Source: Rhynchopus sp. YZ270_cl-10
Lineage: Eukaryota; Euglenozoa; Diplonemea; Diplonemida; Diplonemidae
Length of the DNA: 64,000 bases
Assembly: GCA_964035575.1 (NCBI GenBank)
Contig: OZ037913.1
Coordinates: forward strand, 1,210,660 to 1,274,659
Reading direction: 5' to 3'
This document shows, in pieces, positions 44,608 through 56,049 of the stretch. The stretch's first letter is position 1. Each line of letters opens with the position of its first letter. The notes below the pieces were generated by a model that was given only the letters and a program-made list of their open reading frames with translations, had not been told where the DNA came from and searched no databases. Both the position numbers and the translations under genes were made by a program.

Positions 44608-47600
44608 ATGCCGTCGAACTCAGTTCCGCCACATCCGCCGGAGTTTGAATCGATGGTGAGGAGGGTGCGCTACGCACATTTGATGCCCATGCCGGTATGC
44701 TGGTGAGGTAACAATGTGCGCATCTGATGCACATCCATCTTCATCTTCTTTCGTTTTTCCTCTTTCCCCATTCTTCTACTCATCACTCTACAGGAGCCGC
44801 CACCGCCTCTGGAGCACTCGTTGTACCTATCCGAATCGTTCCCCCTCCTCACGTCTCTTGTGGACAGGCTGAAGGAGCTCCCACAGGTGAACATAGAATA
44901 CCTCGAACGGCTCCCAATTGAGAAGCACGACTTGCTCATAGCAGAGTCTTTTGCACAGGTGGTGCCAGAGGCGGATGAACCCATGCTGGAGGGAGGTGAT
45001 GTGGAGCCTGCGTTGCTTGAGGACTCCTACACACACAACGCAGAAGAAGAGACTGTTGAAGTCGCAGAAGTTGAAGAAGAGCGCAAACCAGACAGCGACG
45101 AAGTGTTCGCAGGGCAGAACAAGCTGACCGACTACGAGGAGGTGGGGAGGTCTGTTGTCTCTACTCCCGCAGCCACATCCGCACCCCGCCCCGTGCGCAT
45201 GCGGGAGAAAGCTTTGACCGCATCGCAGACCCTTGTTGCTGTCGCGACCCAGTGCGAGGAAACCGTAGAGGAAATATTGTATGTTTCGTTTTTGGATTTG
45301 GTGGACACTTAAAAGTGCAGGAGGTTTTGGGAGGTGGATTGGGCGGGAATTCGTGGGAACACATGCCCAAGTTTTTTGGTACACTGTCACGAGAGGGTTT
45401 TGTATTTCAAGTCAATATTTTTTTTTGTCTGGGCTCCCAATTTATTGAATGCATGTGTTGAAATAATAATTTTGTCTCATTTCCATTTCCCTTTGCAGCC
45501 CCTCCGTTCTGCTTGCTGTGGGGCGGACTGGTGACATTGACTACGTGAAATACTACTGGGGCCTGGCAAAGAAGGTTTTAGATCCTGAAGATAAAGACAC
45601 TGCAAAGTGGGCGGCGTACATTCGTGCACTGTCGCACTGCAAAGGTGCAGTGAAGGAGGCGTACGAGGCAGTGGAGCAGATGAAGAGCCTTGGCATCACC
45701 CCGTGCATCAACACATGGAACGCTCTGATGCTGAGCTACATCAACAACTACGACCATGAGTCCGCACTCAAGGTGGCAGACAACATACGAATGTTCGCAA
45801 ACCTGAGTCCCAACCACGAAACCTTCCTGTTTACGATGCTTGCGCACAAAGACGACATGACACAAGATAGGGAGGCAAACGCACGACGGGCCATGAATGT
45901 CATGTACGAAATGACGCAAGTGTACCGCATGGAACCTACACGGCGACACTATGAAGTTCTGTTGGAAACTATAAAGTACATCGCAAGCGACAATGAATGG
46001 TACATTGAGATGCAGACGTACGCACAGCAGATGAAGCATTTGGGTATGGCCACTCCTCCTCCCCCTTTGCATACTACACACCACAGGCATGCCGTGGACG
46101 TCTACTGTCTATGCGCATTTGATGTGGGTTGAAGGAGTGCGCGGTGACGTCGACAAAATCAGAGAATTGTTCGTCACAATGCGGCGCAGGAAGCTTCCTG
46201 CCACAGACAGGGTGTACTCTGCGGTATGTAGACACAGGGACGAGCGACTACTATTTTCAACACAAATCCACATACGACACTCCTTCTTTACAGATTCTTC
46301 TCGGCTACTCGGAAAGTGTTCCCCTGCCGTTAACAAGCCATCCTAGGGACATCCACACGTGGACAGCAAAGCAGAAGCAGAGGTGGGAGTCCGACCACGA
46401 CACACCCCCTCCCCTGGAAGAGTGGCGCAAGCGGATGTACCAAGAGGGACTTACCATCTTCAACCTTGCGAAGAAGCACCCGACTTCCATACCACGCACG
46501 CGGTACAACCTCCTCACGATGGTGGCGAAGCTGAACCCTGCCGAGTTCAGGCGGGTCTGGGAGGAAGAGGGGAAGCCGCACGTGAAGGAATACCCGCGTT
46601 TGTACAACAGATATATCATGGGGCTCCTGATCCTTCACGACAACGGCGACTTGGATGCTTTGGACGACGCTGAGGAAGCCTTTGCAGAGGCTACCATGCA
46701 GTCTCTGCGGCTGCCGAAGGGTGTCTACACTGGTTTGATGCTGGCGCACATCCGCACTGCAAGGGAGGGAAGTGTCGATATCGCGTTGGATTACATGAGC
46801 GCGTTGGAAAGAAGTGGGCAGACCATGAGCTCTGGTGCGGCACATGCAATGAAGCGTCTTATTGACGAAATGGGGCCCAAGAGAGATGCACTCCGCAGGG
46901 CGAAGGCACTCATGGAACGCAGGAACAAGCTCTCGAACACACTGTACCCAGAAGCGGCCCAGGAGGGCACCACCCCTACGCTGAACTACCCTGGCGAAGC
47001 CGTCCACATGGAAGGTCTGTCCCCAGATGGGTTTGCATTCCCCAGCTCTGAGACTGGGCTCAACCCCGACGGCACGTTGGCAGGCGAGGGTTTCGAAGAC
47101 CGCAAGGCCGCGTTGGCACAGATGGGGTACCAACCTATGCACATCGAGAACTCTGCGACCCTCAGGTCTGGCACCAAGGTCAACGACTGGCTGGCTTATT
47201 CTGCGGCAAATCCATCGACAACTGACACGGGGCATGCGTCGTTTGATAAGGTTCTGCAGAACAATACACAGGTTTGTATTTTTCATTTTTCTTTTTCTCA
47301 AGCTTTTTATTTTGTGCATTTCACGAACCTAATTTTCTTCACACAGGTCGGGGCCGACACTACATTTACAAATGAGTGGCACCGTCAACGGATGGCAGCG
47401 CATCCTGAAGCGTACAAAAGTGACGGCACCATCGACACTGAAGGTGAAAAGGTGAGAACAGACGAAGACGACCCAGCTAGGATGCTTCTTGCGATGGAGA
47501 GACGGCGCATGCCTGCAGACGATTTCGATGTTGAGCAGCCGTACTTTTCGAAGACGTTTGCACACACTGCACACGACCCCACTGCGTGGACGCCAGACCA

Positions 47601-47785
47601 GGTATGAATTGAATTTCTGTCCAACATCCACCAACTCGACTTCACAGGAATCCTTCATGAGCAACTGGTTGAAATCCAGCAGCGGTAAACTGCACAGCGT
47701 AGCAATGAAGAAGTCGCGTAACCTCAGGGCGAGCGTCTTAAACAAAAGACAGGAGAGAAATGAAAAGTACCCAGATGAACTGTGA
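44608..47785 (+). CDS. PPR-like helical-repeat protein, 7 exons
   Basis: Exons 44608-44694, 44794-45278, 45499-46043, 46087-46223, 46294-47271, 47347-47601 and 47648-47785 join in phase to 874 residues. After an acidic, low-complexity N-terminal third, residues from about 200 show 35-residue helical hairpins of pentatricopeptide type: EAVEQMKSLGITPCINTWNA, then LMLSYINNYDHESALKVADN, and MPWTSTVYAHLMWVEGVRGD followed by VDKIRELFVTMRRRKLPATD. PPR proteins usually bind organellar RNA. The C-terminal third is charged and Met/Arg-rich with no known domain. The N-terminus MPSNSVPPHPPEFESMVRRV is only weakly targeting-like. The second intron (45279-45498) contains dispersed motif copy 4. Confidence 0.75.
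45377..45412 (+). repeat. Dispersed 35-40 bp motif, copy 4, in an intron
   Basis: TGGTACACTGTCACGAGAGG followed by GTTTTGTATTTCAAGT, inside the second intron of the PPR-like gene. This shows the motif is not confined to 3' ends of genes. Confidence 0.8.
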
Positions 47786-48041
47786 TCAGCTGAAGGGTTC
47801 TCAAGCAAAAGACGGCAGTAGTCGTATCACACAATGATTTCCTGAAACAAATGAGTTTTCTCTCTTTTCCCTTTTTATTACACCCACCCTGTTTTTCGAG
47901 TCCTGCGGTTCTGTTGCACAGAATTTCTGCTGCTCATATTTTCTTTTTCCACACCGCCCCGCAAAACAGATTATTTATACACTAAAAGTCAAAAGAACCA
48001 CGAAGACAAGTTAAGCCAGCGAGACACACCCAGACACCGAG

Positions 48042-50488
48042 ATGTACCCTACGGAGACAGGCGACACGATGGTGACGCACAGGAGGGTGTTGCTGCCGTT
48101 GCTGGTAACGTTGTGTGCAGCAGGTGCGCGAGGTGAAGAGACAGCGACCACAGGTGAGCCGCTGACGCTCAACGCCGCGTGAGTGCACAAGCGATGCGCA
48201 GTGCACACCCGGCACTCAGTTCTGCCACAACCACCGCTGCCTGGCAAGCGAGTGTACAAAGGCGACGGAGGCGGCAGACTGCACAAAGGCGGGGGAGATC
48301 TACGCGGCAGTGTGTGCCTGCGGCAGGGCAGCCCTGTGCTGATGCTGCGGGCTGCGGGCTGGATGCGTACTGCAACGGAGGACTCTGTGTCGACAAGACA
48401 CCTGCGCCCGGTGCTGCCATGTGCATGAGCAACAGCGACTGCAGCGTGCCTGGGGAGACGTGCCTGTCTGGTAGTGGTGAGTGCGGGATTGCTTGCAACA
48501 ACGACGCTGACTGCGGCTTGGACGAGGGTTTGTGTATGTTTGTGTCGGGTTCGTGGCGGTGTGTAGCTGGCTCGAGTGGGCGGCGTGCACACGTGGTTTC
48601 GACGGAGGCGAGGAAGGGCTTTTGGAAGGAGGTGGGGGACTCGGTGGACATTTCACTAGACTGGTTCAAGGTTGCGTCGTCTTTCTCTGGGTTTGCTTTT
48701 GTGGTGTCTGTCTCAAACGAGTACCTGCGCAACTCTGCTCTGCACATATCCAACCTGCACGTGACGCTGTCACACCCGCACTGGGGATGCCTGCGCGAGC
48801 CGGGTGTGGACGTGGATGCCTGGTGGCGTGGGGTTGAGTTTGCCGGGTTTGGTATCACGTTTGACCCGCACGAATGTGGGGTCGGGGAAAAAGAAGGCTG
48901 CATCTGCATCGGCACTGACCAACCTGCGTGAGGCGCTGACGAACAAAGCGATGTTCGCGCAGATGATGCGGAGTGTGAAGACAGAACTCATTGCGGCTGT
49001 GGCGTCGACGGACGGGTTTGGGTTTTCGGAGGCCATCACCCTGGAAGACTCGAACAGCGGTGCGAGCCTTGGCTACGACGCGACGTCATGCCCCGTGTCA
49101 GCAGGTCGGGCGTCAGTGGCGACATCAGATGGCGCAGCAGCAGCAGCGGAGCTGGTGGCCTTCCTCGAGCAGTCCTCAGACATTGTGACAAAGGGCGAGA
49201 TTGTGATGCCCATGTGTGCAGGGGAGTGCGGGCCCACGAAAACAACGCTGTCTTCGATCATCGGGCAGGGGCGTGTCGGGCCGCCTAAGACGTGCGGCGT
49301 GGAGCTGAGTGTGGATGTGGCGGAGCTCACGATCGGGAGTGTTGCGTACCTCACGACGTCCGGCGAGGTGGCGAGTGTCGGGAGCACGCTGCAGAGCATC
49401 ATGGCACCTGTGCTGTCGATGGGGCTGCAGGACACGACGCTGGCCTTCTCGGTGACGGGGTCGAGGCTGAAGCTGTCTGCAGTCGGGGGTGTGCTGCTGC
49501 CTGAGACGGACAGCGACTTTGGTGCTGAAGGATATAGCGGAGAACATCCGTGTGGGGGTGTCTGCGTCGCTGACGTTTGAGGGAGATCTGGAGCTGGAGC
49601 TGCGCGTGGGCACGGACGCAGACACGGACAGGGCGAAGTTCATCCGTGTGTCGAACGCGTTGGGCACGTTTGGTGCGGCGACGTACTTGCGGTTTGCGTA
49701 CCTGATTCACACGGGCCAGCCGCGGCAGGAGCTTGGGGTGTCGCTTCCGTTGGTTGTGTGTGTCGAGGACTGCGGGGCTGTGGACCAGAAGGGCGTCTAC
49801 TTCGAAGGGGAGCTGTCCATGATTGTGACGCCTGCGGCGCAGACGGTGCGTGGGAAGCTGACCGCAGGAGGGTGCTACTACGAGGCGTTGAAGATTCCGT
49901 TCGTGCACATCGGGAACATGTTCCTGGAGTGGGACGTCAAGTCGCCGCTGCCGACGGGGTTCATGCTGGGCGGTGCGGTGTGCCTCGGGTCGCGGGAGAA
50001 CTGTCAGAACAAGGCGCAGCCGTTTGTGGAGGGGCGCGCGTATGTTGGGGTGAGTGCGTCGCTGCCTGAGGACAACTTCTTTGTGGCGATGGTGACGAAC
50101 CTGACGATTGGCGGCATTGCGGAGCTTGCGGCACAGGAGGTGCCGTGGTTGGTGCTGCTTGCCGGCGAGGCGCCTGATGACTCTGGCGGTGGCGAAGGCG
50201 GCGTTTGGGGTCGACGTGTCGGCTGTGACGTCGACGCTTGAGGGAATCCAGCAGGCACTGCCGCCGCAGTTCGCTGCGTCCGGGCTGTACCCGTACAGCA
50301 AGGACTATGCGACAGCGTGCCCTGAGGTGGACGCGGACGCCGTGCACACGACCCTCGACATGGACTGCTACGCGGGAGCAGGTTCCCAGACAAGACGTGC
50401 ATGGAGAACATGGCAGCAGCGGCAAACGGCTGTGGAGGCAAAGCTGGTCACGATGAAGCGCAAGAACTTAACCGAGTGGCGAGCGTGA
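48042..50488 (+). pseudogene. Secreted cysteine-rich protein gene with several frame breaks
   Basis: The start gives a signal peptide (RRVLLPLLVTLCAAGARG). Next come two cysteine-rich stretches (ECTSDAQCTPGTQFCHNHRC, and CNGGLCVDK followed by CMSNSDCSVPGETCLSGSGE), then about 500 residues of beta-rich, Gly- and Val-rich sequence with paired Cys (for example CVEDCGAVDQKGVYFEGELS). Coding character continues throughout but changes frame near 48170, 48330, 48890, 49520, 50180 and 50370. No GTATG-type intron explains the changes. The other thirteen genes show none, so this is either a decaying gene or a region of poorer sequence next to the satellites. A secreted or surface protein is likely. The family is not recognised. 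Confidence 0.6.
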
Positions 50489-50492
50489 CGCT

Positions 50493-51594
50493 ACAGCATC
50501 CTTGCACAGCATCCTTGCACAGCATCCTTGCACAGCATCCTTGCACAGCATCCTTGCACAGCATCCTTGCACAGCATCCTTGCACAGCATCCTTGCACAG
50601 CATCCTTGCACAGCATCCTTGCACAGCATCCTTGCACAGCATCCTTGCACAGCATCCTTGCACAGCATCCTTGCGCAGCATCCTTGCACAGCATCCTTGC
50701 ACAGCATCCTTGCACAGCATCCTTGCACAGCATCCTTGCACAGCATCCTTGCACAGCATCCTTGCACAGCATCCTTGCACAGCATCCTTGCACAGCATCC
50801 TTGCACAGCATCCTTGCACAGCATCCTTGCACAGCATCCTTGCACAGCATCCTTGCACAGCATCCTTGCACAGCATCCTTGCACAGCATCCTTGCACAGC
50901 ATCCTTGCACAGCATCCTTGCACAGCATCCTTGCACAGCATCCTTGCACAGCATCCTTGCACAGCATCCTTGCACAGCATCCTTGCACAGCATCCTTGCA
51001 CAGCATCCTTGCACAGCATCCTTGCACAGCATCCTTGCACAGCATCCTTGCACAGCATCCTTGCACAGCATCCTTGCACAGCATCCTTGCACAGCATCCT
51101 TGCACAGCATCCTTGCACAGCATCCTTGCACAGCATCCTTGCACAGCATCCTTGCACAGCATCCTTGCACAGCATCCTTGCACAGCATCCTTGCACAGCA
51201 TCCTTGCACAGCATCCTTGCACAGCATCCTTGCACAGCATCCTTGCACAGCATCCTTGCACAGCATCCTTGCACAGCATCCTTGCACAGCATCCTTGCAC
51301 AGCATCCTTGCACAGCATCCTTACACAGCATCCTTACACAGCATCCTTGCACAGCATCCTTGCACAGCATCCTTGCACAGCATCCTTGCACAGCATCCTT
51401 GCACAGCATCCTTGCACAGCATCCTTACACAGCATCCTTGCACAGCATCCTTGCACAGCATCCTTGCACAGCATCCTTGCACAGCATCCTTACACAGCAT
51501 CCTTGCACAGCATCCTTGCACAGCATCCTTGCACAGCATCCTTGCACAGCATCCTTGCACAGCATCCTTGCACAGCATCCTTGCACAGCATCCT
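50493..51594 (+). repeat. 13-bp satellite ACAGCATCCTTGC, about 85 copies
   Basis: A nearly perfect array. Rare variants are one G for A near 50674 and TTACACAGC units near 51320-51340, 51425 and 51490. It begins a few bases past the last coding-like sequence of the broken gene. All frames stay open through it, so long translated frames here are artefacts of the 13-bp unit. Confidence 0.98.
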
Positions 51595-51726
51595 GGGGTT
51601 CATTTTTTTTTACACAGGGGTTCATTTTTTTTTACACAGGGGTTCATTTTTTTTTACACAGGGGTTCATTTTTTTTTACACAGGGGTTCATTTTTTTTTA
51701 CACAGGGGTTCATTTTTTTTTACACA
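51595..51726 (+). repeat. 22-bp tandem repeat, about 6 copies
   Basis: Unit GGGGTTCATTTTTTTTTACA plus CA. It directly abuts the end of the 13-bp satellite, and the shared CACA suggests one array arose at the edge of the other. Confidence 0.95.
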
Positions 51727-52670
51727 AAAAACTATGTTAAGACGAAATCCTACCGATGTGCCTACATGGGGCGTCCCCCGTCAGTAGTGCGCCAGATGAG
51801 GGGCACGAAGCGAAATGCGGTGAAAGGTGCAGGCCTGTTTTGCAGCAGGTCTGGAGAGTTGTGGCAACTCGTCTGCTGAGCGTGTGAAGTATCAAGGCAG
51901 AGGTTCGCTGTTCAAGTAAAACCTACCCTGGTCATCCTCTGCCTGTCTTGGTTTCTGTCGTGATTGTTTGTGTTTGTGGGCGGGATCAGATGGGTGGAGG
52001 GTGTTTACTTTGTGTTTAGCTCGGAGAAGTGGCTTACCCGCCCACTCTCTGTTATTTATTCAGTGTCATTTTTTCATTCATCCCCAAAGTTTGTAGACAG
52101 AGTCAAGGCCACCTTGGCCAAAAGGGTTTTTTCACCACACTTTTCTTTTGCTACCATTCGTGGAAGCGTTTGCTTTTCTTCTGTTCCTGGCCTGACGTGT
52201 GTTCAACAGGTGTGCTATTTTTACCAAGTGGAATCCATTTTTCTTTTTCCAGGGGAGGCACTAAAACAAACCATTCTGCAGACAACAAAGCAAAGGCAAT
52301 GTGTTTTTTATTCTCCCTTCCCTTCTTTTAAGTAAGGAGGATTAGGTCTTCTTTTTTTCCTTTTTTTGCCCCAGAAGTGTTTGATCAAAAAGAATAAAAA
52401 ACAAACACATAATGCAGTTTCTTGTTTTGTATAAAACTCTGTTGGCTCTACCGTACTCTTCGCCCGCCTTTTATACAAAACTTGAAACACCGACCATTTT
52501 TGGTCATCATTTTTTCCTTTTCATTTTTCCATTTCCTTTTTCCTTTTCCATTTCCTGTTCATTTTATTGTCTTTATTGTCTTCTCCATTTCTTCCTTTTT
52601 CCTTTCTATTCTCATAAAAAACTAGTCCAAGTACAAAAAAGAGAAAAAAAAAAAAAAAAAAAAAAAAAAA
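51727..52670. other. Spacer between satellites
   Basis: No gene is recognised. A 9-bp stem (AGGCAGAGG at 51894-51902, CCTCTGCCT at 51936-51944) could form a hairpin with a 33-base loop. Near 52498-52570, TTTTCCATTTCC-type repeats occur, and an A-run of about 27 precedes the next satellite at 52671. Confidence 0.55.
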
Positions 52671-52772
52671 ACAGCATCCTTGCACAGCATCCTTGCACAG
52701 CATCCTTGCACAGCATCCTTGCACAGCATCCTTGCACAGCATCCTTGCACAGCATCCTTGCATAGCATCCTT
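52671..52772 (+). repeat. 13-bp satellite, second short block (about 8 copies)
   Basis: The same ACAGCATCCTTGC unit as 50493-51594. Its last unit passes into the 8-bp array without spacer (GCATCCTTCCGCAAACCCGC). Confidence 0.97.
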
Positions 52773-55700
52773 CCGCAAACCCGCAAACCCGCAAACCCGC
52801 AAACCCGCAAACCCGCAAACCCGCAAACCCGCAAACCCGCAAACCCGCAAACCCGCAAACCCGCAAACCCGCAAACCCGCAAACCCGCAAACCCGCAAAC
52901 CCGCAAACCCGCAAACCCGCAAACCCGCAAACCCGCAAACCCGCAAACCCGTAAACCCGCAAACCCGCAAACCCGCAAACCCGCAAACCCGCAAACCCGC
53001 AAACCCGCAAACCCGCAAACCCGCAAACCCGCAAACCCGCAAACCCGCAAACCCGCAAACCCGCAAACCCGCAAACCCGCAAACCCGCAAACCCGCAAAC
53101 CCGCAAACCCGCAAACCCGCAAACCCGCAAACCCGCAAACCCGCAAACCCGCAAACCCGCAAACCCGCAAACCCGCAAACCCGCAAACCCGCAAACCCGC
53201 AAACCCGCAAACCCGCAAACCCGCAAACCCGCAAACCCGCAAACCCGCAAACCCGCAAACCCGCAAACCCGCAAACCCGCAAACCCGCAAACCCGCAAAC
53301 CCGCAAACCCGCAAACCCGCAAACCCGCAAACCCGCAAACCCGCAAACCCGCAAACCCGCAAACCCGCAAACCCGCAAACCCGCAAACCCGCAAACCCGC
53401 AAACCCGCAAACCCGCAAACCCGCAAACCCGCAAACCCGCAAACCCGCAAACCCGCAAACCCGCAAACCCGCAAACCCGCAAACCCGCAAACCCGCAAAC
53501 CCGCAAACCCGCAAACCCGCAAACCCGCAAACCCGCAAACCCGCAAACCCGCAAACCCGCAAACCCGCAAACCCGCAAACCCGCAAACCCGCAAACCCGC
53601 AAACCCGCAAACCCGCAAACCCGCAAACCCGCAAACCCGCAAACCCGCAAACCCGCAAACCCGCAAACCCGCAAACCCGCAAACCCGCAAACCCGCAAAC
53701 CCGCAAACCCGCAAACCCGCAAACCCGCAAACCCGCAAACCCGCAAACCCGCAAACCCGCAAACCCGCAAACCCGCAAACCCGCAAACCCGCAAACCCGC
53801 AAACCCGCAAACCCGCAAACCCGCAAACCCGCAAACCCGCAAACCCGCAAACCCGCAAACCCGCAAACCCGCAAACCCGCAAACCCGCAAACCCGCAAAC
53901 CCGCAAACCCGCAAACCCGCAAACCCGCAAACCCGCAAACCCGCAAACCCGCAAACCCGCAAACCCGCAAACCCGCAAACCCGCAAACCCGCAAACCCGC
54001 AAACCCGCAAACCCGCAAACCCGCAAACCCGCAAACCCGCAAACCCGCAAACCCGCAAACCCGCAAACCCGCAAACCCGCAAACCCGCAAACCCGCAAAC
54101 CCGCAAACCCGCAAACCCGCAAACCCGCAAACCCGCAAACCCGCAAACCCGCAAACCCGCAAACCCGCAAACCCGCAAACCCGCAAACCCGCAAACCCGC
54201 AAACCCGCAAACCCGCAAACCCGCAAACCCGCAAACCCGCAAACCCGCAAACCCGCAAACCCGCAAACCCGCAAACCCGCAAACCCGCAAACCCGCAAAC
54301 CCGCAAACCCGCAAACCCGCAAACCCGCAAACCCGCAAACCCGCAAACCCGCAAACCCGCAAACCCGCAAACCCGCAAACCCGCAAACCCGCAAACCCGC
54401 AAACCCGCAAACCCGCAAACCCGCAAACCCGCAAACCCGCAAACCCGCAAACCCGCAAACCCGCAAACCCGCAAACCCGCAAACCCGCAAACCCGCAAAC
54501 CCGCAAACCCGCAAACCCGCAAACCCGCAAACCCGCAAACCCGCAAACCCGCAAACCCGCAAACCCGCAAACCCGCAAACCCGCAAACCCGCAAACCCGC
54601 AAACCCGCAAACCCGCAAACCCGCAAACCCGCAAACCCGCAAACCCGCAAACCCGCAAACCCGCAAACCCGCAAACCCGCAAACCCGCAAACCCGCAAAC
54701 CCGCAAACCCGCAAACCCGCAAACCCGCAAACCCGCAAACCCGCAAACCCGCAAACCCGCAAACCCGCAAACCCGCAAACCCGCAAACCCGCAAACCCGC
54801 AAACCCGCAAACCCGCAAACCCGCAAACCCGCAAACCCGCAAACCCGCAAACCCGCAAACCCGCAAACCCGCAAACCCGCAAACCCGCAAACCCGCAAAC
54901 CCGCAAACCCGCAAACCCGCAAACCCGCAAACCCGCAAACCCGCAAACCCGCAAACCCGCAAACCCGCAAACCCGCAAACCCGCAAACCCGCAAACCCGC
55001 AAACCCGCAAACCCGCAAACCCGCAAACCCGCAAACCCGCAAACCCGCAAACCCGCAAACCCGCAAACCCGCAAACCCGCAAACCCGCAAACCCGCAAAC
55101 CCGCAAACCCGCAAACCCGCAAACCCGCAAACCCGCAAACCCGCAAACCCGCAAACCCGCAAACCCGCAAACCCGCAAACCCGCAAACCCGCAAACCCGC
55201 AAACCCGCAAACCCGCAAACCCGCAAACCCGCAAACCCGCAAACCCGCAAACCCGCAAACCCGCAAACCCGCAAACCCGCAAACCCGCAAACCCGCAAAC
55301 CCGCAAACCCGCAAACCCGCAAACCCGCAAACCCGCAAACCCGCAAACCCGCAAACCCGCAAACCCGCAAACCCGCAAACCCGCAAACCCGCAAACCCGC
55401 AAACCCGCAAACCCGCAAACCCGCAAACCCGCAAACCCGCAAACCCGCAAACCCGCAAACCCGCAAACCCGCAAACCCGCAAACCCGCAAACCCGCAAAC
55501 CCGCAAACCCGCAAACCCGCAAACCCGCAAACCCGCAAACCCGCAAACCCGCAAACCCGCAAACCCGCAAACCCGCAAACCCGCAAACCCGCAAACCCGC
55601 AAACCCGCAAACCCGCAAACCCGCAAACCCGCAAACCCGCAAACCCGCAAACCCGCAAACCCGCAAACCCGCAAACCCGCAAACCCGCAAACCCGCAAAC

Positions 55701-56049
55701 CCGCAAACCCGCAAACCCGCAAACCCGCAAACCCGCAAACCCGCAAACCCGCAAACCCGCAAACCCGCAAACCCGCAAACCCGCAAACCCGCAAACCCGC
55801 AAACCCGCAAACCCGCAAACCCGCAAACCCGCAAACCCGCAAACCCGCAAACCCGCAAACCCGCAAACCCGCAAACCCGCAAACCCGCAAACCCGCAAAC
55901 CCGCAAACCCGCAAACCCGCAAACCCGCAAACCCGCAAACCCGCAAACCCGCAAACCCGCAAACCCGCAAACCCGCAAACCCGCAAACCCGCAAACCCGC
56001 AAACCCGCAAACCCGCAAACCCGCAAACCCGCAAACCCGCAAACCCGCA
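52773..56049 (+). repeat. 8-bp satellite CCCGCAAA, block 1, about 410 copies
   Basis: An almost perfect array of 3.3 kb. The only variant I noticed is T for C at 52952. The complementary G-strand unit is TTTGCGGG. The unit contains no stop in either orientation, so long open frames across it have no coding meaning. Confidence 0.98.

Noticed and set aside
50448-51787. Frames encoding KDAVQGCCARMLC or CTASLHSILAQHP repeats
   Set aside because: They are translations of the 13-bp satellite in all frames. Only the possible read-through from the upstream gene is kept, as a finding.
51780-51945. tRNA or snoRNA gene near the AGGCAGAGG hairpin
   Set aside because: No cloverleaf, no A/B box pair and no box C/D or H/ACA elements could be recognised.
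52773-56049. CRISPR array
   Set aside because: The repeats are 8 bp with no spacers, in a eukaryotic setting.
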